NCBI RefSeq assembly: GCF_002933465.1
Contig: NZ_PSZE01000002.1
Span: 62,001 to 126,000, forward strand
DNA from: Nocardia nova
GTDB lineage: Bacteria > Actinomycetota > Actinomycetes > Mycobacteriales > Mycobacteriaceae
Direction of reading: 5' to 3'
Length of the DNA: 64,000 nucleotides
Position 1 is the first letter of the stretch, and each line of letters starts with the position of its first letter. This document shows positions 45,140-56,269 of the stretch, piece after piece. The notes below the pieces were generated by a model, which was given only the letters and a program-made list of their open reading frames with translations, was not told the DNA's origin and did no database searches. The position numbers were made by a program, and so were the translations under genes.

Positions 45140-46060
45140 ATGCGAGCGATTACCGTGCGCGACCGTGATTCCGGTATCGCCGGGCTCACCTTGACCGATA
45201 TGCCCTACCCGCACGCCGCGGAGAACGACGTCGTCGTGCGAGTCCACGCCGCCGGCTTCACGCCCGGCGAACTCGACTGGCCGGCAACCTGGTCCGATCG
45301 TGCCGGACGCGACCGGACGCCGACCATTCCCGGACACGAGCTGGCCGGGGTCGTGGTCGAACTCGGCTACGGAACCACCGGTCTCACCGTCGGTCAGCGG
45401 GTATTCGGGCCGACCGACTGGGCGCGCAATGGATCGCTGGCCGAATACACGGCGGTGGAGGCCCGCAACCTCGCCCCGCTCGCCGCCGATATCGACTACA
45501 GCGTGGCCGCCGCGCTGCCCATTTCCGGCCTGACCGCATGGCAGGGGTTGTTCGACCACGCCCACCTGGCGACCGGCCGGACGGTCCTGATCCACGGCGC
45601 CGCAGGCGGTGTGGGCTCGATCGCCGTGCAACTCGCGCGCGAGGTGGGCGCGCACGTGATCGGCACCGGCCGAGCCGGCGACCGTGACATCGTCCTCGGA
45701 CTCGGCGCACGGGCCTTCCTCGACCTGGACAGCGACGACGTGCGGGATGTCGGTGCGGTGGATGTCGTATTCGACGTCATCGGCGGCGCAATCCTCGAGC
45801 GCTCGACCGCACTGGTCCGCCCCGGTGGCACTCTCGTCACTATCGCCATGCCGCCCACGACGCAGCCCAGGGACGGGCGGGCGGTCTTCTTCGTCGTCGA
45901 ACCCGACCGCGCGCGGCTGGTCGATCTCGCCCAGCGGGTTCGGTCGGGGCGGCTCGAACCCATCGTCGGCTCCGTGCGACCGCTCGCCGAAACAGCGTCC
46001 GCATTCGCTCGCCGCCACCGCACACCGGGCCGGACGATCATCCAGGTCGCCGACGAGTAG
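45140..46060 (+). CDS. NADPH:quinone-oxidoreductase-like MDR enzyme
   Basis: Zinc-free medium-chain dehydrogenase/reductase of 306 residues. HAAGFTPGELDWP and TIPGHELAGVVVELGYG are the N-terminal GroES-like motifs, and LIHGAAGGVGSIAVQLARE near 150 binds NADPH. Members reduce quinones or reactive enones. ATG 45140 with GGGAAGG upstream. The gene is followed by a membrane protein and a TetR gene, which may regulate it. Confidence 0.87.
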   Translation: MRAITVRDRDSGIAGLTLTDMPYPHAAENDVVVRVHAAGFTPGELDWPATWSDRAGRDRTPTIPGHELAGVVVELGYGTTGLTVGQRVFGPTDWARNGSLAEYTAVEARNLAPLAADIDYSVAAALPISGLTAWQGLFDHAHLATGRTVLIHGAAGGVGSIAVQLAREVGAHVIGTGRAGDRDIVLGLGARAFLDLDSDDVRDVGAVDVVFDVIGGAILERSTALVRPGGTLVTIAMPPTTQPRDGRAVFFVVEPDRARLVDLAQRVRSGRLEPIVGSVRPLAETASAFARRHRTPGRTIIQVADE

Positions 46061-46116
46061 CAGGGCCCGCAAGGCCAGGATTGACGTATTGACTGGTAGG
46101 TCATTTTGCCGCCCTG

Positions 46117-46392
46117 GTGGTTCTGTCCGTGGTCGCGCCGCGCGAGGCATGGGGGCACGCGGTGATCGTGGCGGTGTTCGCGGTGCTGCTACCGCTGCGC
46201 CTCCGGTCGGCACGTCACGGCAGTGTCGCCGCGCTGCGCGCCGTTTGCCTGATCGCGGCCGCACTGTTCCTGGTGAACGTCGTCGAAGCGCTGCTGCCGC
46301 ACTTCCTCCCCGGATGGATGCGCGTGGAGATGGTGGGCATCGCGGTGTTGATGGCGCTGATGATCCTTCTGGTCGTCCGCGAGCGGATATGA
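46117..46392 (+). CDS. small membrane protein (91 aa), possibly 5'-truncated
   Basis: Three hydrophobic helices, including HAVIVAVFAVLLPLRLRSA and EMVGIAVLMALMILLVVRER. The frame is open upstream to 46093 with coding-like residues (VGHFAALVV) but has no good start or ribosome-binding site, so the N-terminus may be lost. Its stop overlaps the start of the TetR gene (ATGA), so the two are translated together. Family not recognised. Confidence 0.5.
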   Translation: MVLSVVAPREAWGHAVIVAVFAVLLPLRLRSARHGSVAALRAVCLIAAALFLVNVVEALLPHFLPGWMRVEMVGIAVLMALMILLVVRERI

Positions 46393-47015
46393 CGGCCCTG
46401 AATCAGCGCGCCCGGCAACGGCTCAGCGCCGAGGCCCGCCGCCTCCAGTTGGAGACCGCAGCCATCGAGATCGTCGGGCGCCAGGGGCTCGCCGCGGCGA
46501 CCGCCGACGAGATCGCACGCACCGCCGGGGTGTCGAAAGGCTTGCTCTGGCACTACTTCACCGACTTCGACGATTTGATGGCACACGCTGCCCGGCGCGC
46601 GTTCATCTCACTCGAAGCGGTCGTCGCGGCCGACATCGACCTCGACGCCGATCTCGATGATCTGCTGCGCGCGGCGATCCGGCGCGCGGCACAGCTGCCC
46701 GCGACGCACGGGGCCGAGCTGCGGACGATCCGTCAGATCGTGCTGAATCTGGGCGCATTCGGCGGCGGTGCCGCCCTCCGCGACCGGGAATACAGCGCCT
46801 GGTATGCCCGGCAAGCCGCACTCCTGCGGCGCGGTCAGGACCAGGGACAGCTGCGCGCGGACCTCGACCCGCGGCTGTTGGCGGTGACCTATCAGGGGAT
46901 GGTCGACAGCATGCTCGACTATCTCGACACTAATCCGGATGTCGACCCCCTGACCTACGCCGACCATGTCGCCGATGTCCTCCTCGCCGGGATCACGCCG
47001 CCGGGGAAACGCTGA
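46389..47015 (+). CDS. TetR-family regulator
   Basis: TetR repressor of 208 residues. The helix-turn-helix is TADEIARTAGVSKGLLWHYF near residues 37-56. The C-terminal ligand domain has a BetI-like pattern (LAVTYQGMVDSMLDYL). ATG 46389 overlaps the upstream membrane-protein stop. Likely controls its own operon and perhaps the quinone oxidoreductase or the downstream NmrA-like gene; no palind­rome was identified. Confidence 0.87.
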   Translation: MTALNQRARQRLSAEARRLQLETAAIEIVGRQGLAAATADEIARTAGVSKGLLWHYFTDFDDLMAHAARRAFISLEAVVAADIDLDADLDDLLRAAIRRAAQLPATHGAELRTIRQIVLNLGAFGGGAALRDREYSAWYARQAALLRRGQDQGQLRADLDPRLLAVTYQGMVDSMLDYLDTNPDVDPLTYADHVADVLLAGITPPGKR

Positions 47016-47249
47016 GTCGTGGCGGCGCCGTCCGCGTCGGATCACGAGATGGCCGCAACTCGGCGGCGCCGTCGAAACCCTCCCCTCGGAGGCCCTCGGC
47101 CCACGACCGCGCGTCGATAGTATTGCTGGGCTCGACTGCGAAGCCGCCACCGTGATCACGTCTCATCCACCGATGTCGGCATACCGCGGAAACACCTGTC
47201 GCCCCGGGCGATCCGGGGTTCCGAGTTCGAACACAACCGTAGGAGCATC

Positions 47250-47984
47250 ATGAAAGTCTCCGTTATCGGCACCGGACTGATCGGCTCCCAGGTGATCCAG
47301 CGCCTCACCGCGGCGGGACACGAGGCGTCCGGGCACTCCCGCTCGACCGGCCTCGACCTGCTCACCGGGCAGGGCCTCGACGCCGCGTTGAGCGGCGCCG
47401 AGGTCGTCGTCAACGTGACCAATTCGCCGACCTTCGACGACGCGTCCGTCGACTTCTTCCACACCACGGTGACCAACCTGCTGGCCGCCGCGGAGGCGGC
47501 CGGTGTCGGGCACCTCGTGACGCTGTCCATCGTCGGCGTCGATCGTGTGCCGGCCCTGGCTTATTACCGGGCGAAGACCTTGCAGGAGAATCTGGTCGAG
47601 GCGGGGCCGATTCCGTACTCGATCGTGCGCGCCACCCAATTCATGGAGTTCGTCGCAGCGACGATGGACGCGACCACCGACGGCGACGCCGTGCACCTGC
47701 CCGCCACCTCGATCCAGCCCATCAGCTCCGCGGAGGTCGCCGCCGAGGTCGCGGAGGTGGCCACCGCCGCACCACTACGGGGCATTCGCAACATCGCCGG
47801 TCCGGATGTCTTCCCTCTCGACGAACTCGGCCGCATCACACTCGACGCCACCGGCGACCATCGCCACGTCGTCACCGACAACAGCGCGGGCCTGTTCGCC
47901 GCGGTCGAAGGCGATGAGCTGACAGCGCCCGCGGACGCCCATCTGGCCCGCACCCACTACCGGGACTGGCTGCGGTCGCACTGA
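47250..47984 (+). CDS. NmrA-like NAD(P)-binding protein (atypical SDR)
   Basis: Rossmann-fold protein of 244 residues. VSVIGTGLIGSQVIQRL at the start is the dinucleotide site. HLVTLSIVGVDRVP and YYRAKTLQENLVEAG near residues 89-120 match NmrA/NAD-dependent epimerase-like redox sensors, and the mid-region YSIVRATQFMEFV is typical. Role unknown, often a quinone reductase or redox sensor. GTAGGAGC lies 4 nt before ATG 47250. Confidence 0.82.
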   Translation: MKVSVIGTGLIGSQVIQRLTAAGHEASGHSRSTGLDLLTGQGLDAALSGAEVVVNVTNSPTFDDASVDFFHTTVTNLLAAAEAAGVGHLVTLSIVGVDRVPALAYYRAKTLQENLVEAGPIPYSIVRATQFMEFVAATMDATTDGDAVHLPATSIQPISSAEVAAEVAEVATAAPLRGIRNIAGPDVFPLDELGRITLDATGDHRHVVTDNSAGLFAAVEGDELTAPADAHLARTHYRDWLRSH

Positions 47985-48047
47985 CCGGAGGCGCCTGCCG
48001 GCTTCGCTGCGGTGATCGGGCTGCCTTCACGTCCGGCCGCAAGGCGA

Positions 48048-50908
<2,861 letters not shown>

Positions 50909-50953
50909 CGGAACTCCTGACGTCGTCGCGGCGGTCTCGCCGTTCGTGCCTGC

Positions 50954-50965
50954 GTAACCGGTTAC
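50954..50965. promoter_or_regulatory. 12-bp palindrome GTAACCGGTTAC
   Basis: Perfect palindrome about 46 nt upstream of the hydrolase start, resembling LacI/TetR half-sites. The rest of the 390-nt gap up to 51301 holds no gene. Confidence 0.3.
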
Positions 50966-51301
50966 ACGTCGTCGCGGTGATGGGGCAAACATCGGACGAA
51001 AAAAGAAGCCGCGTCGGATCCAGACTTGTCGAGAGGGCTGTTCGAAAGGAAGGGTGCAACGTCCGCCATGGTCGGGTCACTGGTCTCCGACCGGAAGGAC
51101 TTTCGTCGGGCGAGGGGCGGTTGCGATGGTGGTTCGCTGCCGGCCTTCTCGCCCCGGCGGAGCATCGCGATGCCCTTCCGTGACCGATAGCTGTCGAACA
51201 TGGGTCGGTCTGCCCTGGTGCATTCACCCGTGGTGGCGGAGTATCGGCAGGACAGATCGTCGGCAAGCGGTGCGCAAGCCGGCCGCAATCGGTGGGAGGT
51301 C

Positions 51302-51805
51302 ATGGCAGTGAAATCAGCTGGGCACAGGTCCTCTGCACGCGAGGCCGAGATCGAGCTCGAGGCGTGGGCGCCGACATGCGAAGGTTGTCTCTGTGAAGCG
51401 GTCGACGCATTGGTGGACTGTTTCGTGACCCCGCCCAGGCCGGCCGCCTCCGAAGCGATCGAATGGACCCACATCTCGAACGATCCCGAAGACCTGCTGG
51501 GGTACCTCTTGGACTGGGTCGTCTATCACCGCCGCGTCTTCGGCAGGATCCCGGTGACCACCAGCATCGAACGTTCGAACGGCTGGGACATTCGGTTCGA
51601 GACCGCCGATCTGAGCGGAAGCGAGGATGCGCTGGAGTCCGTGTACGTACGGACCATCGGCCTGCAATCCGCGCGCGGGGGCTGGCACTGCGATGTATCG
51701 CTGGACAGAAGTGTCGAGTCGGACGAATTGGCGTGCACACCCGCTCCGGAAGGCATTCCGCGGATTCAGCACGTCATCTCGAGTGCGCCCGCGCAGCTCG
51801 GCTGA
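51302..51805 (+). CDS. archease-like protein
   Basis: Archease fold of 167 residues. EIELEAWAPTCEGCLCEAVD near residues 16-35, then LVDCFVTPP, LGYLLDWVVYHRRVFGRIPV near 70 and GGWHCDVSLD near 140 follow the family layout. Archease activates the RNA ligase RtcB by helping metal and GTP loading. The usual HTAD motif, whose Asp binds metal, reads AREAE here, so the normal metal site is altered. No rtcB is in the window. ATG 51302 follows GGGAGG. Confidence 0.65.
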   Translation: MAVKSAGHRSSAREAEIELEAWAPTCEGCLCEAVDALVDCFVTPPRPAASEAIEWTHISNDPEDLLGYLLDWVVYHRRVFGRIPVTTSIERSNGWDIRFETADLSGSEDALESVYVRTIGLQSARGGWHCDVSLDRSVESDELACTPAPEGIPRIQHVISSAPAQLG

Positions 51806-51916
51806 CCGCGGCCGGGTCCTCTTGTGGCTCACCGTGTTCCGGGGTTCAGCACCCGCTGATTGTGCTTGATATCTCTAGAACCTGTTTCTGGCAGCGATGA
51901 CGGACCGGTGGTTGAT

Positions 51917-52054
51917 ATGCGTGCGACGCCTCCCGATATCCCGCGAGATTTCGACGTCACGCATCCGGATATGTGGGCCCGGCGGCTGCCGGTCGAAGAG
52001 CTGGCGGAACTGCGCCGCGCGGCTCCGATCGCGTCGTTGCCGAAAGGCGAATAG
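51917..52054 (+). pseudogene. cytochrome P450 N-terminal relic
   Basis: ATG 51917 starts PDIPRDFDVTHPDMWARRLP and EELAELRRAAPI, the typical N-terminus of actinobacterial CYP124/125-like P450s. Right after RRAAPI the sequence diverges and a stop follows at residue 46. The rest of the roughly 400-residue gene, including the haem Cys, is missing. The sequence continues directly into the tail of the GGDEF gene. Confidence 0.6.
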
Positions 52055-52069
52055 TCGCCGTCGAAACCC

Positions 52070-53356
52070 TCAGGCGTTTCCGCATCGGGCAGAGCTGTCC
52101 TCGGCAGGCTCGGGCGCGTGGACGGTGTGCAGGATCCAGTTGCCTCGGGCGCCGGATTTGGCGTCGTACAGGGAGGTGTCGGCCGCGTCGAGTAGCCATT
52201 CCGGGTCCTTGCCGACGACCGGTGTGACGACGGCTCCGATGCTGGCGGAGATGTGGAGTTGGTGCCCGCCGACGATGAGGGGATGCGAGAGGGCGCCGCG
52301 CAGGCGGTCCGCGACCGCCGCGACTCTCCGGGTGTCGGCCGGGGGCGGGATGAGGGTGACGAATTCGTCGCCGCCGATTCGTGCGACCAGGCATTCGTCG
52401 TCTTGCAGGCTGTCGTCCAGGCGACGGGCGACGGCGGCCAGCACCTGGTCGCCGACGCCGTGACCGTATCGGTCGTTGACCTCTTTGAAGTGGTCCAGGT
52501 CGGTGAAGCACAGCCCCATCAGATCGTTCTCGCAGGCCGCGGCGATCACCGATTTGAGGGTGTCGAGAAGGTGGCGGCGGTTGGGCAACTCGGTGAGCGC
52601 GTCGTGGCGCGCTTGAAAGTGGAGCTGCTCCTGCAGTTGGTGGCGTTCGGTGACGTCCTCACCGATGGCGAGCAGATAGTCCGGCCCGAAGGCGCTCCGG
52701 ACATAGGTGATCGCGAATGTGGCCCATCCGGTACTGCCGTCCGCGCGTTGCAGGCGTCGTTCGATCTTCGCCGTGCCTGCCCTGGCCGGTACGAGGTCGT
52801 CGTAGACCATCGCGCGGATCGCGCCCTGATCGTCGGGGTGGGCGAAGTCGTAGACGCTGATTCCGCGCAGCGAATCGACCGGCACCCCGATCATGTCGGC
52901 CAGATGCGGATTGGCTTCCAGCAGAACACCATTGGTGTCGCCGATCGCGATGGCGATGGAAGCGTGGTCGAAGACGAGCCGGAACCGGCGCTGGCCTTCC
53001 TCGACATCGTCGGCCCTGATCGCTTCGGCGAGGAAGTGATGGCCGTGGCCGAACGCGACGAGCAGGGCGGCCATGCGCGGGCCGGTCTCGGGGTGATCGC
53101 TGAATTCGGTGAGTCGGTGCAGTACCGGGGCGGAAACGACCGGGACCGCGGGATCGGTGAGCCGGGCACCCGCCAGCGCCGCCCCCGCTCGCGATCCGGC
53201 GGCCGCGTCGAAGGTCTCCGCGGTCAGACTGGCGTGGAGTTCTTCCAGGAGGCCACACAGAAACGAGATTTCTACAGTGGCGTAGGAAGGGTGAGCGGTG
53301 ATCGTTGCCAGCGCGCGTTCCCATTGCTGGGCGAGTGCCATGCTCAGATCGTCCAC
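52070..53356 (-). CDS. PAS-GGDEF diguanylate cyclase
   Basis: Signalling protein of about 428 residues. An N-terminal helical domain (QWERALATITAHPSYATVEI) is followed by a PAS domain near 135-250 (RLVFDHASIAIAIGDTNGVL) and a GGDEF domain from about 255 (HDALTELPNRRHLLDTLKSV). The catalytic motif RIGGDEFVTLIP is intact, so it should make cyclic di-GMP. No EAL domain is present. GTG 53356 is favoured by GGGGAG; ATG 53341 is possible. Located 137 nt from the terpene synthase gene on the same strand. Confidence 0.85.
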   Translation of the reverse strand: MDDLSMALAQQWERALATITAHPSYATVEISFLCGLLEELHASLTAETFDAAAGSRAGAALAGARLTDPAVPVVSAPVLHRLTEFSDHPETGPRMAALLVAFGHGHHFLAEAIRADDVEEGQRRFRLVFDHASIAIAIGDTNGVLLEANPHLADMIGVPVDSLRGISVYDFAHPDDQGAIRAMVYDDLVPARAGTAKIERRLQRADGSTGWATFAITYVRSAFGPDYLLAIGEDVTERHQLQEQLHFQARHDALTELPNRRHLLDTLKSVIAAACENDLMGLCFTDLDHFKEVNDRYGHGVGDQVLAAVARRLDDSLQDDECLVARIGGDEFVTLIPPPADTRRVAAVADRLRGALSHPLIVGGHQLHISASIGAVVTPVVGKDPEWLLDAADTSLYDAKSGARGNWILHTVHAPEPAEDSSARCGNA

Positions 53357-53492
53357 TCCAACTCCCCATGTCCGATGCGCTTCTGCTGCTACTTCGGGTG
53401 CCCGGCGATGCTTCCCCCGGCTGGTACTGCTGATCGTGACGCTGCATTCCAAGGTACTGCATGCCCGATTCGTCACGTCATCGGTGGACTGC

Positions 53493-54617
53493 TCACGCGT
53501 GGTGAGCCTCGGCGAATATCGACCGGCCCTTGTAGCGGGAGGTGGCGCATTGCCACACCCAGCTCGCTTGGACGCATTGGTCGAGGTCGTCCGCGTAGGC
53601 GGTGACCGCGGTGGCCAGCGCTGGGCTGAGCGCGGGGCAGCGGTCGAGCAGGTCCTGCCGCAGCCTGCGGAAGTCGGTGAATCGCGCGCGCACGATCTGC
53701 GCGGCGCTGAGCACGGCGTCGGCCAGCGTCGCACCGGGCGTATTGAGCAGCAGAATCGAGATGAGGTTGAAATCCGAGCGGTCCACGATGACCTCCTTCT
53801 CGAAGGAGAAGACATCGTTCATCAGCGCTCCGACTTCGGCGGTGAGGCGTTCCAGCGTGCGCAGATCCTCGGCGAGACCGGCGGCCGTGAGCTGGTCCCA
53901 GGGCAGGGCGGTGTCGCGCGCGAATTCGCACAGCTGGATCGCGGGGTACATCCCCGAGACCTCGTTACGCAGGGCGATGTAGTCGTCGACGCTGAGCAGG
54001 TCACCTCGCGCGCCGACGTTCTGATCGCGGATCGCCGAGCGCAGGTGGTCGATCGTCGATGCGCGGAATCGCTGCAGCCACACGGGCTCGGCTTGCTCGG
54101 TGAGGGTCGCCAGGAATTCGACGGTCGCCTCGACAATGGGCGTGGAGTTGTCCGGCCGGATCCGTCCGGACTCGAATAATCGACACAGATGGTCGACCTC
54201 GAGTTGTGCCTGTGCTCGCTCGGCCTCGGACAGGTGGCTGAACTTCTCGCGGCCCACAGTGTCGTTGAGTGCGAACAGGATTGCGTTGTAGACACCGATC
54301 GTCGTCATCCGCGCGAGGCTGATCGTCCGCGGATGCAGGTAGGGCGTCATCGAGTTGTAGGCGGCACCACCCCTTTCCAGCCAGATCCGATGCCTGCGGC
54401 AGAACGCCTCGACTTGCGCGCACGCTTCGGCGCCGAACCGGTTGGGCCTGAAACTGCTGCAATATCGCGCGATATCGCAGTCGTCGGTGCTGAACAGAGC
54501 GCGCAGTGACCATCGATCCCCATGAAGAAGTTCCTGGTACTCGGCGTGCATTGCGGCGATATCCGATTCGATCTGGGGCATGTACTGCACAAACGTCTCC
54601 CAATCCGTGAGCGGCAT
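53493..54617 (-). CDS. class I terpene synthase (bacterial type)
   Basis: Sesqui- or monoterpene cyclase-like protein of 374 residues, all alpha. The second metal motif NDVFSFEKE (267-275) is a perfect NSE/DTE triad, a pyrophosphate-sensor-like Arg lies in ALRNEVSG near 217, and SRYKG near the C-terminus gives the RY pair. The first Asp-rich motif is unusual: FALNDTVGRE (115-124) instead of DDxxD/E. The product is unknown. ATG 54617 has a weak ribosome-binding site. No prenyltransferase or P450 partner is intact nearby, though a P450 relic lies at 51.9 kb. 54618-54826 has no gene. Confidence 0.8.
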   Translation of the reverse strand: MPLTDWETFVQYMPQIESDIAAMHAEYQELLHGDRWSLRALFSTDDCDIARYCSSFRPNRFGAEACAQVEAFCRRHRIWLERGGAAYNSMTPYLHPRTISLARMTTIGVYNAILFALNDTVGREKFSHLSEAERAQAQLEVDHLCRLFESGRIRPDNSTPIVEATVEFLATLTEQAEPVWLQRFRASTIDHLRSAIRDQNVGARGDLLSVDDYIALRNEVSGMYPAIQLCEFARDTALPWDQLTAAGLAEDLRTLERLTAEVGALMNDVFSFEKEVIVDRSDFNLISILLLNTPGATLADAVLSAAQIVRARFTDFRRLRQDLLDRCPALSPALATAVTAYADDLDQCVQASWVWQCATSRYKGRSIFAEAHHA

Positions 54618-54826
54618 CCGCCGGCCCGAAAGTGTCGCCGGCAGTTGGCGATACCGCGTACCAGTATTTCACCGGAGCAGCTGTGGGGAGTGGGTATGCG
54701 AAGCGAACGCATTTCGGAAGCCGACCGAACTGCCGGTCGTGGGACTGCTGATCGAACTGGGAAATTGCCGCGGACCGTTGCGCTTCTGCTGGTGGTCGAC
54801 GGCCGGCGGCCTTCGGCGGGGAGCGG

Positions 54827-55774
54827 TCACACGTTCGCCGGCGCCAGCTCCGGCAGCGTCCATGCGCCGGTGAGGATCTCGGCGCGGGGCCGGTACAACC
54901 TGACCACGAGGTTCCAGCCTTCGGGGGTGGGGATCGCGTTGGCGACGCTGTCAGGGAAGTCGCCGAACCGGACCGTGACCGATCCGTCCGCGTTCGGCAC
55001 TCCGGTGATGTTGTTGACGCTGTAGCTGTTTCGCGGATTCTTCTCGAAATAGCCGGCCGCGTCGTACACCGAGACCGACCAGAACCCGTCGACGGGCACC
55101 TCGCGTAGCGTGAACTCGTAGTTGCCGGGCGGCAGGTCGGGAACCACGGCGACGTAGGAGGCTTCCTCGCTGGGCAGCCCGCCCCAACCCGCCGCCGTGC
55201 CGATCAGATGACGCACCGGGCCGACCTCATCGCGGCGGCCGAACATCGCGTCGAAACCGGTCAGGCCCGCGGCCAGGGTCAGCAGCGCTGTGCGGGTGGT
55301 GTCCAGGCTCGCGGTGTCGTAGTGGGGTGAGACGAACTCGCGCGCCGAGCCGGCGGCGAGCGAGAGTCCGTCTTGCAGGGCCGCAACCGCTGCGAGGTCC
55401 TCGGCGGAATTCGGGTCGGCGAGGATCCGCACCGCCACCAGGGCGTAGTCGGTGCCGCAGTCGTCGGGCCGCAGTTCGTAGGACCCGGCATCGTGAAAGA
55501 CCTTGTCGACGTAGTGGTCCTCGCTGACGACCATGGCCGACAGGTAGCGGTCGCCGTGTTCGGGCAGCGTCACGGTCGCGCCCGCGGTGAGGTCGACGAC
55601 GGCGAAGCTGTAGAGGGTGTCGCGGTTGAGGCGGATCACGGTCTGGCGATCGATCGAGGCCGGTTCCCGGTTGTGCAGGAACGTGTTGATCGCGCCGGCG
55701 TCGCGCTGCAGATCGGCGAACATACGATCCGTCTCCGCCCGCACGAAATTGTCGACATCGACATGCACCGCCAT
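54827..55774 (-). CDS. DUF1254/DUF1214-domain protein
   Basis: A 315-residue soluble protein. DRQTVIRLNRDTLYSFAVVD and VVSEDHYVDKVFH are the DUF1254 part; VDGFWSVSVYDAAGYFEKNP and NSYSVNNITGVPNADGSVTV are the DUF1214 part. The family is widespread with no proven reaction. No signal peptide is visible. GAGGAG lies 7 nt before ATG 55774. Confidence 0.85.
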   Translation of the reverse strand: MAVHVDVDNFVRAETDRMFADLQRDAGAINTFLHNREPASIDRQTVIRLNRDTLYSFAVVDLTAGATVTLPEHGDRYLSAMVVSEDHYVDKVFHDAGSYELRPDDCGTDYALVAVRILADPNSAEDLAAVAALQDGLSLAAGSAREFVSPHYDTASLDTTRTALLTLAAGLTGFDAMFGRRDEVGPVRHLIGTAAGWGGLPSEEASYVAVVPDLPPGNYEFTLREVPVDGFWSVSVYDAAGYFEKNPRNSYSVNNITGVPNADGSVTVRFGDFPDSVANAIPTPEGWNLVVRLYRPRAEILTGAWTLPELAPANV

Positions 55775-56269
55775 CGCTGTACTCCTCACTGTTGCCGACA
55801 AGCCCGATACGGTCCCTATTGTGGTCCACGCTGCCCTCTCCGGGCCGCATCTGCGCATCTCCATCCCGCTCGTGTCTCGAAAACCAAGGGCACAGCGCCG
55901 GGTCGGTGACAGCGCTGGTCATCGCACTGCCGACCGCACGAACGGCACTGCGCGGCCGGCGCCGACGAGGGGGGGGACTCGTCGGGCCGCTGATGTCAGC
56001 GTGGTGCCGCAGCGGCCACAGCCCACTCGCCGAGTGTGAAATGTGTTCCTGTGCGGTGTATTTCGACTGCTCCGGGCCCCGCGAGGTGGGCGGGGGTCAC
56101 CCATCGCCCTCGCTCGGCGGCGCGTTCGAGGATGCGGCGCCGGGTCGTGGCGGCCTGGGGCGAGGCAGCGGCAGCCGCTGCGCGAGGGCTCGAGCAGCGG
56201 CAGCGGGCTGTGGATCAGCAACGGTGCCGATGCTGCCGGGACACGAGGGATGGACCTTGCATAAGGGCG
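55775..56269. other. gap with an unidentified minus-strand frame
   Basis: On the minus strand a frame ending at 55996-55998 reads TTRRRILERAAERGRWVTPA and HRTGTHFTLGEWAVA, which looks protein-like. It has no start and no family that I recognise, so it may be a 3' fragment. Otherwise nothing is visible. Confidence 0.25.

Noticed and set aside
52253..53605. A 450-codon plus-strand frame
   Set aside because: Antisense of the GGDEF gene, whose minus-strand product has intact PAS and GGDEF motifs.
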